The notes under the pieces were generated by a model. It saw only the letters and a program-made list of their open reading frames with translations, made no database searches and was not told the DNA's origin. Position numbers and translations under genes: made by a program. Shown here piece after piece: positions 52,007-61,360 of a DNA stretch of 64,000 nt. The DNA comes from Paracoccus sp. S1E-3 (GTDB taxonomy: Bacteria; Pseudomonadota; Alphaproteobacteria; Rhodobacterales; Rhodobacteraceae): NCBI RefSeq assembly GCF_013868135.1, contig NZ_JACEMU010000004.1:1-64000 (forward strand). Direction: 5' to 3'. The first letter of the stretch is position 1; each line of letters starts with the position of its first letter.

Positions 52007-52654
52007 TCAGGTGGCCCAGGCGGGTTCGCCCTTGTAGTCCAGATCGCCGATATATTCGCCCGGCACCGCCTCGTAGCGCAGCACCTCGGTCGCGCCGATC
52101 TGCGAGGTGAAGAAGCCGAACAGCGTCAATTGCTGGATGGGGGTGAACCAGTGCAGCTTCGGCAGGTCCTTGGCGATCGCCGCCAGCGCCTCGTCCGCCG
52201 CCATGGCGTCATTGGTCTGCTGGGCGATGTCCTGCTTCTGCTTTTCCAGTGCCGCCTCGACCACCTTGGCCTGATCGGCCGCCACAAGGGACGCGGCCTG
52301 CAGGAATTCCTGCCGCTCCTCGGGCGTCAGATCAGTGAAGGGCTTGCCGTATCCGGCCTGCGCTTCGGATTTCAGCGCCTCGATCCCCGCGCGGAAATCG
52401 GCCTGCTCGTCGGCGGTGAAGCAATCGCTGACATAGACGGTCATGAAGGTGCCGACCTGCGCATCCTTGGCGCCGGGGGTGTCGGTTTTCGGGATGATGA
52501 CCTCGGCCACCTCGTCCAGGAAAGCGGCGTCTTCGGGGGTGAAGATATTGGCGCCGGTCGTCGTCGGATCATAGGCGAAGGCCCGCCCGCTTCCCACCAG
52601 CGCCGCCCCGGTGAAGGCGGCAATCATCGACAGAAGTTCACGGCGATTCATCAT
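52007..52654 (-). CDS. Gluconate 2-dehydrogenase subunit 3 family protein
   Basis: 215 residues, PF13618. The Tat signal NRRELLSMIAAFTGAALVGSG is at the N terminus (twin-arginine). The mature helical protein begins TTTGANIFTPEDAAFLDEVAEVIIPKTDTPGAKDAQVG, the family signature. Such subunits escort a signal-less GMC or FAD catalytic subunit through Tat. ATG at 52654 overlaps the GMC stop (ATGA) and has AGGAG five bases upstream. Confidence 0.92.
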   Translation of the reverse strand: MMNRRELLSMIAAFTGAALVGSGRAFAYDPTTTGANIFTPEDAAFLDEVAEVIIPKTDTPGAKDAQVGTFMTVYVSDCFTADEQADFRAGIEALKSEAQAGYGKPFTDLTPEERQEFLQAASLVAADQAKVVEAALEKQKQDIAQQTNDAMAADEALAAIAKDLPKLHWFTPIQQLTLFGFFTSQIGATEVLRYEAVPGEYIGDLDYKGEPAWAT

Positions 52655-54339
52655 AGATCTCCTGATTTCAGGGCGTTGACGGCATGTTCTGCCGCACGCG
52701 CCGTCAGTGCCATATAGGTGAGCGAGGGGTTCACGCAGGCCGATGAGGTCATGCAGGACCCATCCGTCACGTAGACGTTCTGCGCGTCCCAGACCTGATT
52801 GTGCATGTTCAGCACCGAGGTTTTCGGGTCCCGGCCCATCCGCGCGGTGCCCATTTCGTGGATGCCCATGCCGGGGGCGTAGTCCTTGACCACCGGTTTC
52901 ACATCCTTGACGCCGGCGGCCTCGAAGATCTCGACCGCGTCCTGGGTCATGTCCTCGCGCATCTTGCGTTCGTTGTCGCGCAGGTCGACGCTGACCGCGA
53001 GCACCGGGTTGCCCCATTTGTCGGTCTTGCCGCGATCCAGCGCGATCTGGTTGTCGTGATAGGGCAGCATCTCGCCAAAGCCGGTCATGCCGATGGTCCA
53101 GTCGCCCGGCACCGACAGCGCCGCCTTCAGGTCCTTGCCGATGTTCAGTTCGGCCACGTCGCGCTGCCAGCCCTCGCGGCTGGCCGAACCCTGATAGCCG
53201 AAACCTCGCAGGTAGTCGCGGCTGTCATCGCCGATATTGCGGAAGCGCGGGACGTAGAAGCCGGCCGGGCGGCGGCCAAAGTAATACTTGTCCTCGTAAC
53301 CCTCGACCGTTCCTTCGGCGCCGACGCGGAAATGGTGGTCCATCACGTTATGGCCCAACTCGCCCGAGGACGAGCCGAGGCCGCCTTCCCAGATATCGGT
53401 GGCCGAATTCATCAGCACCCAGGTCGAGTTGAAGGTCGAGGCGTTCAGGAAGATCACCTTGGCGGTATATTCATAGGTCTGATTGGTCTCGGCGTCGATG
53501 ATCTCGACCCCTTTGGCGCGCTTGCTGTCCTTGTCATAGATCACCTGCCGCACGATCGAGAAGGGGCGCACCGTCAGGTTGCCGGTCGCCACCGCCACCG
53601 GCAGCGTCGCCGACTGGGTGCTGAAATAGCCGCCATAAGGGCAGCCCAGCCAGCATTTGTTGCGATACTGGCAGTTGACGCGGTTCTGTTCGGGCTTCGG
53701 CTCGGTGATATTGGCGCAGCGCGAATGGATGAGGTGCCGCTTGCCGCCAAAAGCCTTCTGGATGCGGGCGGCCACGTCCTTTTCGACGATGTTCAGCGGG
53801 ATCGGCGGCAGGAACTGGCCATCGGGCAGCTGCGCCAACCCCTCGACCGAACCGGAGATCCCTGCGAAACGCTCGACATGGTCATACCAGGGCGCGATAT
53901 CGGCGTAGCGGATCGGCCAGTCGATGGCCACGCCTTCCTTGGCATTGGCCTCGAAGTCGATATCCGAGAAACGATAGCTCTGCCGTCCCCACAGCAGCGA
54001 GCGCCCGCCCAGCTGGTAGGCGCGGAACCAGTCGAAGCGCTTCTGCTCGACATAGGGGTTTTCCTGCTCGTTCGCCCACATGCCATAGGTCTGTTCGTTG
54101 AGCGGATAGTCGCGCTTCAGAACCGGATAGTTGTCCTTCATCTCGACCGTGGCTTCGCCGCGATGGGGGTAATCCCAGGCCTCCTTGTCCGTGTTCACGT
54201 AATCGGTGACATGCTCGATATTGCGCCCGCGTTCCAGCATGAGGACCTTCAGTCCCCGCTCGGTCAGTTCCTTGGCGGCCCAGCCGCCGCTGATCCCGGA
54301 ACCGACGACAATCGCGTCGTAATGCATGTTTTCGGCCAT
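52651..54339 (-). CDS. GMC-type FAD oxidoreductase (glycoside/sugar 3-dehydrogenase-like)
   Basis: 562 residues, no signal peptide. FAD motif VVGSGISGGWAAKELTERG is at residues 11-29, the GMC signature region includes GGRSLLWGRQS near 111-121, a Cys-rich stretch Cys223-x5-Cys229-x3-Cys233 (NCQYRNKCWLGCPYGG) resembles that of sugar dehydrogenases, and the catalytic His lies in GIHEMGTARMG, with Asn in CVNPSLTYMALTARAAEHA. Paired with the Tat-targeted subunit 3, it should work in the periplasm, oxidising a sugar or glycoside, plausibly at C3. No cytochrome c subunit is in the operon. Confidence 0.93.
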   Translation of the reverse strand: MAENMHYDAIVVGSGISGGWAAKELTERGLKVLMLERGRNIEHVTDYVNTDKEAWDYPHRGEATVEMKDNYPVLKRDYPLNEQTYGMWANEQENPYVEQKRFDWFRAYQLGGRSLLWGRQSYRFSDIDFEANAKEGVAIDWPIRYADIAPWYDHVERFAGISGSVEGLAQLPDGQFLPPIPLNIVEKDVAARIQKAFGGKRHLIHSRCANITEPKPEQNRVNCQYRNKCWLGCPYGGYFSTQSATLPVAVATGNLTVRPFSIVRQVIYDKDSKRAKGVEIIDAETNQTYEYTAKVIFLNASTFNSTWVLMNSATDIWEGGLGSSSGELGHNVMDHHFRVGAEGTVEGYEDKYYFGRRPAGFYVPRFRNIGDDSRDYLRGFGYQGSASREGWQRDVAELNIGKDLKAALSVPGDWTIGMTGFGEMLPYHDNQIALDRGKTDKWGNPVLAVSVDLRDNERKMREDMTQDAVEIFEAAGVKDVKPVVKDYAPGMGIHEMGTARMGRDPKTSVLNMHNQVWDAQNVYVTDGSCMTSSACVNPSLTYMALTARAAEHAVNALKSGDL

Positions 54340-54386
54340 CTGGCTCTCCTCCTGATAATGGCTTGATATGGCTTCAATTTACGGGC

Positions 54387-55307
54387 TTACACGTCGCAGA
54401 TCAGGACGGCCTGGCGCAGCGCTTCAGCGGCCTGGCCGGGGTCCGTGGACGAGGGCATGAATTCCTGCGCCAGATAGCCGCTGAAGCCGCTGTCGCGGAT
54501 CGCCCGGCAGATGGCGGGATAGTTCAGCTCCTGACTCTCGTCGATTTCATGGCGGCCGGGATTGCCGGCGGTGTGGTAATGGACGAACCAGCGATTGTGG
54601 TCGTTGATGGTGCGGATCACGTCGCCTTCCATGATCTGCATATGATAGATGTCATAGAGCAGCCCGAAATTCGGCGCGTCCAGCCGCTGGCACAGCGCGA
54701 TCCCCCAGGGGCTGCGGTCGCACATGTAATCGGGGTGATCGACCTTGCTGTTCAGCAGTTCCATCACCAGCGTCACGCCGGCCTGCTGCGCGGCGGGCAG
54801 GATGCGTTGCAGGCCGAGGGCGCAATTGGCCAGCCCTTCCTCGTCGCTGAGGCTGCCGCGATTGCCGGAAAAACAGATGAGGTTGCGATAACCGGCATCG
54901 GCAACCAGACGGATATGGTCCAGATAACGCTGCTCCAGCGCGTCGTGATGGGCGGGATTGGCCCAGCCGTCTTCCAGGCTGATCTCGGCGCCGTTGCACA
55001 TCGAACTGTCAAGCCCGTGTTCCTTCAGCACCGCCCAGTCATCCGGCCCGCAAAGGTCGATCGCCTGCAGCCCGATTTGCTGACCCAGCCTGCACAGATC
55101 CGGCAGCGACAGGTCGCCGAAAGTCCAGCGGGCGACCGAATGGTTGATGTTGCCCTTCAGGGCCGGGGCCGTCGTCGGGGCAGGGCTGGCCTGCTGCGCG
55201 GCGCCCGGCGATGCCACCCCCAGCGCCACCATGCCCGCCGCGCCCTGCAACAGTCTGCGCCGGCCGGGACTGTGCGGCAGGCCAGCCGATCGGATCGTTT
55301 CGGTCAT
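54387..55307 (-). CDS. Tat-exported sugar isomerase/epimerase-like TIM barrel protein
   Basis: 306 residues. The N-terminal Tat-type signal PGRRRLLQGAAGMVALGVASPG is clear. The TIM barrel resembles hydroxypyruvate isomerase (Hyi-like): NHSVARWTFGDLSLPDLCRLG, QAIDLCGPDDW, VTLVMELLNSKVDHPDYMCD, FGLLYDIYHMQIMEGDVI, HYHTAGNPGRHEIDESQELNY and GFSGYLAQEFMPS. Metal ligands Glu/Asp/His/Glu of the family are present. An ATG at 55307 has GGGAGAAAG upstream. It heads the minus-strand set, preceded by a LacI-type operator. Its reaction is inferred to be on a 3-keto sugar. Confidence 0.9.
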   Translation of the reverse strand: MTETIRSAGLPHSPGRRRLLQGAAGMVALGVASPGAAQQASPAPTTAPALKGNINHSVARWTFGDLSLPDLCRLGQQIGLQAIDLCGPDDWAVLKEHGLDSSMCNGAEISLEDGWANPAHHDALEQRYLDHIRLVADAGYRNLICFSGNRGSLSDEEGLANCALGLQRILPAAQQAGVTLVMELLNSKVDHPDYMCDRSPWGIALCQRLDAPNFGLLYDIYHMQIMEGDVIRTINDHNRWFVHYHTAGNPGRHEIDESQELNYPAICRAIRDSGFSGYLAQEFMPSSTDPGQAAEALRQAVLICDV

Positions 55308-55377
55308 CGTCTTTCTCCCCTCGCATGATGCCGCCCAAGGCGCTGCGTCATGCCTCAAATTGAACGATAAAAAGCCA

Positions 55378-55391
55378 TGTAACCGTTTACA
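55378..55391 (+). promoter_or_regulatory. Candidate LacI-family operator C
   Basis: TGTAACCGTTTACA. This imperfect 14-bp palindrome has the central CG of LacI-family sites. It lies about 70 bp upstream of the Tat-exported TIM-barrel gene start (55307). Confidence 0.65.
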
Positions 55392-55621
55392 ATTTCAGCC
55401 GGGCGTTATCGCTGCAGGACCGCATTTACCGAAGCGGCTGACATGAGGCCGGGGCACGCCGGCCCGCACAGGTCCACGCGCGCAGGCGCCGCGGCCCACA
55501 GGGCCGGAAATCGCCGGATGTCGTGATCGTCACCATTCCCCCTCCCGGATCTCCCCTTCCGGTCCGATTCACCTGTACAATCGGTATGTAATCGGTTACA
55601 GGCACGTTCTCACAGGATGAA
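55392..55621. other. Divergent intergenic region with LacI-type operators
   Basis: About 230 bp between operator C and the LacI-family start. It contains operator D (55587-55600) and the left end of operator E (55618-55631). No gene seen; promoters of both directions should lie here. Confidence 0.6.
55587..55600 (+). promoter_or_regulatory. Candidate LacI-family operator D
   Basis: TGTAATCGGTTACA. Same TGTAA-N-CG-N-TTACA pattern as operator C; it lies 22 bp before the LacI-family ATG, fitting autoregulation. Confidence 0.65.
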
Positions 55622-55631
55622 ATGGTTTACA
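55618..55631. promoter_or_regulatory. Degenerate operator E overlapping the LacI-family start
   Basis: TGAAATGGTTTACA. Its reverse complement, TGTAAACCATTTCA, resembles sites A and B. It covers the ribosome site and start codon region. Confidence 0.4.
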
Positions 55632-56704
55632 ACCGCCTTTTTTTGCGCTCAGGCTTATCTGAGATTCCAACCCGGCAGGACCGCTTGAGCACGACCCGAA
55701 AACCGCCCCGGATACATGATGTTGCCCGGCTGGCCGGGGTTTCGGTGGCGACGGTCAGCCGGGCGATGTCGAACCCCTCGATCGTCAGCGAGAGCGCCCG
55801 GCGCGCGGTGGAACAGGCCATCGCCGAGACCGGCTATACACTGAACGTGGCGGCGCGGAACCTGCGTCAGCAACAGGTCGGGGGCGTGCTGGCGCTGGTG
55901 CCCAAGCTCGCCAATCCGTTCTTCTCGGTGATCCTGTCGGGCATTGCCGACGTGCTGCGCGGCAATGGGCTGAACCTGCTGGTGCTGGATACCAGCATTC
56001 AGGGCGGCAATGGCCGGCGCGAGGCGATCGGCGCCTATCTGAACCGCTCGCGTTCGGACGGGGTGATCGTGCTGGACGGCGGGCTGGATGCGGATCTGTT
56101 CCGCCAGCCCAACTGTCCCCCCGTGGTGCAGGCCTGCGAATGGATCGAAGGACTGGAAGCGCCGCGCGTGCTGGCCGACAACGCTGAAGGCGCGCGGCTG
56201 GCCATCGACCACCTGATCGGCGTTGGCCATCGCCGCATCCTGCATCTGACCGGGCCCGAGGGCAATTCCCTGACCTGCGCCCGTCGTCAGGGCGTTCTGG
56301 CCGGCCTTGACGAAGCGGGCCAACCCGAAGCCGCCACCACAAGGATGAGCGGCGATTTCTCGTTACGGTCGGGCCATGCCGCAGCCGCGCGGCTGCTGGA
56401 GATGGCCGACCGTCCGACTGCGGTGTTCTGCGACAATGACGAGATGGCCATCGGACTGATGAACGGGCTTGCGCAGGCCGGATTGCGGGTGCCGCAGGAC
56501 ATCTCGGTCGTGGGCTTTGACAATATCGAGATGTCGGCTTATGCGCTGCCGCCGCTCACCACGATCCGCCAGCATCGTGACCGGTTGGGCCGACGCGCGG
56601 CGACCATCCTGCTGGCGCGGATGCATGGCGAGGGGAGCGCTGATGAGGAAGTGCTGCCGGTCGAATTGTTGTTGCGCGCGAGCACGGCGGCGCCGGCCGA
56701 ATGA
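55622..56704 (+). CDS. LacI family transcriptional regulator
   Basis: 360 residues. The N-terminal LacI HTH is PPRIHDVARLAGVSVATVSRAMSNP (about residues 28-52), with the hinge TLNVAARNLRQQQVGGVLALVP and a periplasmic-binding-protein-like sugar sensor ending AYALPPLTTIRQHRDRLGRRAA. It probably represses the adjacent sugar genes and itself. ATG at 55622 has AGGATGAA upstream but adds about 27 residues before the HTH; a TTG at 55685 gives a canonical N terminus and is an alternative. Confidence 0.92.
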   Translation: MVYNRLFLRSGLSEIPTRQDRLSTTRKPPRIHDVARLAGVSVATVSRAMSNPSIVSESARRAVEQAIAETGYTLNVAARNLRQQQVGGVLALVPKLANPFFSVILSGIADVLRGNGLNLLVLDTSIQGGNGRREAIGAYLNRSRSDGVIVLDGGLDADLFRQPNCPPVVQACEWIEGLEAPRVLADNAEGARLAIDHLIGVGHRRILHLTGPEGNSLTCARRQGVLAGLDEAGQPEAATTRMSGDFSLRSGHAAAARLLEMADRPTAVFCDNDEMAIGLMNGLAQAGLRVPQDISVVGFDNIEMSAYALPPLTTIRQHRDRLGRRAATILLARMHGEGSADEEVLPVELLLRASTAAPAE

Positions 56705-57180
56705 CGTATGGCCCGGATGCTGCCCGCTAGCGGCGCGGGCGGTGTGAGCAGGTCTTGGACGGACAACACCGCCGCGCCGCGCTCGGGGGAGCGGCCCCCG
56801 TTCGGCGCTGGTTTCCCGTGTGATCTGCGGCCCGGCGTCGCCATGGCCATCGACTTTTCGGCATCTTCTCTCGGGGGACCGGATCGGCACGGCGCGGAGG
56901 CGGCCGAAAGGCTGGCCTGCGGCACCGCATTGCCGGGACTGGACCAGGGGCCCTCGCAGAAGGCAGTCTGACCCCGCAGCATACCGGTCAGATCATCGCG
57001 CGCCGCATCGCTGGTCTCGCGATGTTCACCGACGATCATACCGCCATCCCCTGATGGGCCACCCTCGCCGATGGGAAGACGGCGTTCTTCGCCGCCGTCA
57101 AGGGCTCGACCGCCGACCCGTTTTTCGACGACCGCACGCGGGCGATCCAGTCCGAGAGACGCTGCCCTTGCCGCGGGCGG
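56705..57180. other. Region of 476 bp without a supported gene
   Basis: No complete gene is seen between the regulator and ABC ATPase genes. A protein-like stretch (RIAGLAMFTDDHTAIP, a TGA, then ATLADGKTAFFAAVKGS and ADPFFDDRTRAIQSE) reads at about 56994-57165 on the plus strand and may be a remnant; I cannot name a family. Confidence 0.4.
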
Positions 57181-58278
<1,098 letters not shown>

Positions 58279-58343
58279 GATGCGTTTCCTTTCCCTCACG
58301 GCAAATCGGCCCGGCCGCAACGGCGGCCGGGCCTTCGGCTGCC

Positions 58344-59561
58344 TCACTTATACTCTTCGAGCGCCCCTGCGGCTTTGGTCAGTGCCGCCTGCGGTTCGGC
58401 CGATCCGGTGACGACGGATTGCACCATCTCGATCATCACGTTCTGGAAACCCTTGTAATCGGTGAACAGGGGTTCCGGGCCGCCGAACTCGATGCCGTCG
58501 ACGAAGGGTTTCCAGAAGGACTGGTCGGCCAGCAGCTTGTCGACGGCCGGGCCGGGGCGCAGCGGCGTCAGACCTGCGGCGCCGGCGGCTTCGTATTCCT
58601 CCTGGACCTTGGGCTGGGTGATGTATTTGGCGAATTCGATGGCCTTTTCCTCGACGCCCGAATCCTTGAACACCGCCAGGCTGTCGGTGATCATCAGCGT
58701 GCCCTTGCCCTTGGCGTCCGGGCCAAGCGGCAGATCGGTCACGCCCCAGTTCATGCCCGCTTCCTCGGCGAGGAAAGCGGTGCTGACGGCGGCCTGCAGC
58801 ATGCCGATCTGACCGTCGAGGAAGATCGCCCGCATCTCGTTCTGTTCGTAGGCAGTGGGACCCTCGACCGAATAGGGGGTGATGTCCTTGTAGGCCTGAA
58901 GGGCGGCCAGCACCTGCGGGCTGTCGATCACGATATTGCCTTCGGCATCGATGATCTTGCCGTCATTGGTGTACACCCAGTGCAGGAACTGGTGCATGGT
59001 GTTGTCGAAGGTCTTCGCCGACAGGCCGTAACCCGCCTTGCCGGTCTTTTCCTTGATGGTCTTGGCGTATTCGATTTCCTCGGCCCAGGTGGTCGGCGGC
59101 TTTTCCGGGTCGAGGCCGGCTTCCTTGAACAGGTCCTTGTTCCAGTAGAGCGCCTTGGTCGAAAGCGCGATCGGCACACCCCATTGGGTGTCGTCGAAGG
59201 TCACGGTTTCGACGATATTGGGATAGTAGGCGGCCTTTTCCTCGTCGGTCATGGGCACCGGCACGATCAGGTCGCTCAGCGCGAATTCCTTCAGCGTGCG
59301 CGAGCCCACATAGGCGATCGCGGCGGGGCTGCCGGCGGCGGCCAGCGTGGTCGCCTTGTCCTGACACTGCGCCCAGCCGACGACCTCGGGTTTGACCTGG
59401 TCGTCGGGATTGGCGGCGTTCCATTCCGCGATGTATTTTTCATGCGCCGCATCCAGGCGGTCGCCGCAATAGATCCAGCTGATGTCGGCCGCCAGCGCCG
59501 GCAGGGCGGTGGTTCCCGCAAGGGCCAGTCCGATCAGGCTACGTTTGAGGATGATGTTCAC
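58344..59561 (-). CDS. Sugar ABC transporter substrate-binding protein
   Basis: 405 residues, CUT1-type (PF01547/13416) extracellular solute-binding protein. A Sec signal peptide (residues 1-25, PALAAD) precedes the mature WIYCGDRLDAAHEKYIAEWNA. Later LSTKALYWNKDLFKEAGLDPEKPPTTW is the family signature. The ligand is presumably a mono- or disaccharide; the neighbouring keto-glycoside and N-acetylglucosamine genes suggest a glycoside or amino sugar. It is followed by the ATP-binding gene and preceded by two permeases on the same strand. Confidence 0.93.
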   Translation of the reverse strand: MNIILKRSLIGLALAGTTALPALAADISWIYCGDRLDAAHEKYIAEWNAANPDDQVKPEVVGWAQCQDKATTLAAAGSPAAIAYVGSRTLKEFALSDLIVPVPMTDEEKAAYYPNIVETVTFDDTQWGVPIALSTKALYWNKDLFKEAGLDPEKPPTTWAEEIEYAKTIKEKTGKAGYGLSAKTFDNTMHQFLHWVYTNDGKIIDAEGNIVIDSPQVLAALQAYKDITPYSVEGPTAYEQNEMRAIFLDGQIGMLQAAVSTAFLAEEAGMNWGVTDLPLGPDAKGKGTLMITDSLAVFKDSGVEEKAIEFAKYITQPKVQEEYEAAGAAGLTPLRPGPAVDKLLADQSFWKPFVDGIEFGGPEPLFTDYKGFQNVMIEMVQSVVTGSAEPQAALTKAAGALEEYK

Positions 59562-59588
59562 GTTGCAGACTCCCGGTTGTGTTATGGC

Positions 59589-60461
59589 TTATTGTTTCAC
59601 CGCGCCGGCGGTCAGCCCACCGACGAGATAGCGTTGCAGGAAGAAGATGAGGACCAGGGCGGGCAGGATGCCCACGAAACTTGCGGCCATCAGCTCGTTC
59701 CAGACCACGTCCTGCTTGCCGAAGAAGGCGTAAAGCCCGATCGGCAGCGGCATGTATTCCGTCTTCGAATTGAAGGTCAGGGCAAAGATGAACTGCTGCG
59801 AATAGGCGCCGATGAAGGTCACGATGGCGACCACGATGATACCCGGCATGGCGATGGGCAGGATCACCCGGCGGAAGGTGTAGAACTGGCTGGCGCCGTC
59901 CATATAGGCGGCCTCGTTCAGTTCGGCCGGGATGCGCATCATGTAGGTGCGCAGAAGCCAGATCGCTGAGGGGATCAGGAATGCCGCCCCCGGCACGATC
60001 ATCGCCCAATAGGTGTTCAGAAGCCCCAGCGTCCGCATCAGCCGGAACAGCGGGATCAGCAGCACCGCGCCCGAAAACATGCTGACCGCCAGAAACGCCG
60101 CCAGGACCAGCCCCATGCCGCGAAAATGGAAGCGCGCGAAGGCGTAAGACGCCGGCACCACCAGCAGCAGCACGATGGAGGTGGCGATGGTCGAGATCAG
60201 GAAGGAGTTGAAGATATAGCGCGCAAATCCCGGCACCGTCTTCCACAGGTTCGTATAGGCCGCGAAGGAGCCGTTTTCGGGCCAGAAGGTGTAAGGCGAG
60301 GAAAACAGCTGCGAGAGCGGTTTCAGGCTGACAAGAAACCCCTCGATGAAGGGCGACAGCAGGAAGAACAGGAAGGCGAAGATGCCAAGATAGATCAGCA
60401 CGATCTCCCACCAGCGATAGCGGTCGATCATCGGCGTGTCGTCGTTGCGGAAGATCGCCAT
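59589..60461 (-). CDS. Carbohydrate ABC transporter permease (MalG type)
   Basis: 290 residues, six membrane helices. The EAA-loop is in NEAAYMDGASQFYTFRRVILPIAMPG near 185, the coupling to the ATPase. N terminus MAIFRNDDTP and the last helix before GGLTAGAVKQ fit the MalG half. It lies between the second permease and the binding-protein gene; 11 bp to the upstream permease. Confidence 0.95.
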   Translation of the reverse strand: MAIFRNDDTPMIDRYRWWEIVLIYLGIFAFLFFLLSPFIEGFLVSLKPLSQLFSSPYTFWPENGSFAAYTNLWKTVPGFARYIFNSFLISTIATSIVLLLVVPASYAFARFHFRGMGLVLAAFLAVSMFSGAVLLIPLFRLMRTLGLLNTYWAMIVPGAAFLIPSAIWLLRTYMMRIPAELNEAAYMDGASQFYTFRRVILPIAMPGIIVVAIVTFIGAYSQQFIFALTFNSKTEYMPLPIGLYAFFGKQDVVWNELMAASFVGILPALVLIFFLQRYLVGGLTAGAVKQ

Positions 60462-60472
60462 GATTCTCCCTC

Positions 60473-61357
60473 CTATGCCTTTTCGGTGGCGTGCAGGCGC
60501 CGGGTGATGCGGAAATAGGCGATGCAGAACAGCGACAGGAAGATGCAGATCACCACCGCGCGCGCGGCGCCCTCGCCATATTTCTTGGACCCGATGGCGG
60601 TCTGATAGGTGTCGATGATCATCGTCGTGGTTTCACCTGAAGGCCCGCCCCGGGTCAGGATCCAGATGATGTCGAAACTGTTGAAGGTGGCGATCAGTGA
60701 CAGCATCGACATAGTGATGATCGCGGGCGACATCAGCGGCAGGGTGATGCGGCGGAATCGCGTCCAGCGGCTGGCGCCGTCGGTCCAGGCGGCCTCGTAG
60801 AGGTCCTTGGGAATCGCCTGCATGGCGGCAAGGAAATAGATCGTCACCATCGGCACCCCGATCCAGACATCGGTGACGATGGTGGCCCAGAAGGCGGTGC
60901 TTCCATAGGCGAGGAAGGCCACCGGTCCGTCCACCAGCCCGAAGCGTTGCAGCAGGCCGGAAATCATCCCGAACTGGCCGTTATACATCCAGCCCCACAT
61001 GAAGATGCCGATGGCCATGGGCACAATCCATGGCGGCATGGTCAGGATACGGAACAGGTTGCGCCCCGGCACGGCGGCATTCAGCAGCACCGCGCCACAC
61101 ATGCCGATGATCATTTTCAGCAGGACCGAGAAGAAGGTCCAGACGAAGGTCCGCCCGATCACCGTCAGGAAGGTGTCGTTGAAGATCCTCCCGTAATTCC
61201 GCCAGCCGACATAATTGGTCACCTTGCGCAGCGAGGCATCGGTGAAGGACAGCCGGAAGGTCTCGACCAGCGGCCAGGCGACGATGATCAGCACATAGAG
61301 GATCGCCGGGGCCAGCAGCGCCCAGGCGAAGATCATGGCGGATCGCGACCGGTTCAT
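60473..61357 (-). CDS. Carbohydrate ABC transporter permease (MalF type)
   Basis: 294 residues, six membrane helices. The EAA motif is YEAAWTDGASRWTRFRRITLPLMSPA near 185. Early TFRLSFTDASLRK and GWRNYGRIF are typical of CUT1 MalF/UgpA-like permeases. It is preceded, three bases upstream, by the Gfo/Idh/MocA gene stop, so the oxidoreductase and transporter are one operon. Confidence 0.95.
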   Translation of the reverse strand: MNRSRSAMIFAWALLAPAILYVLIIVAWPLVETFRLSFTDASLRKVTNYVGWRNYGRIFNDTFLTVIGRTFVWTFFSVLLKMIIGMCGAVLLNAAVPGRNLFRILTMPPWIVPMAIGIFMWGWMYNGQFGMISGLLQRFGLVDGPVAFLAYGSTAFWATIVTDVWIGVPMVTIYFLAAMQAIPKDLYEAAWTDGASRWTRFRRITLPLMSPAIITMSMLSLIATFNSFDIIWILTRGGPSGETTTMIIDTYQTAIGSKKYGEGAARAVVICIFLSLFCIAYFRITRRLHATEKA

Positions 61358-61360
61358 CGA

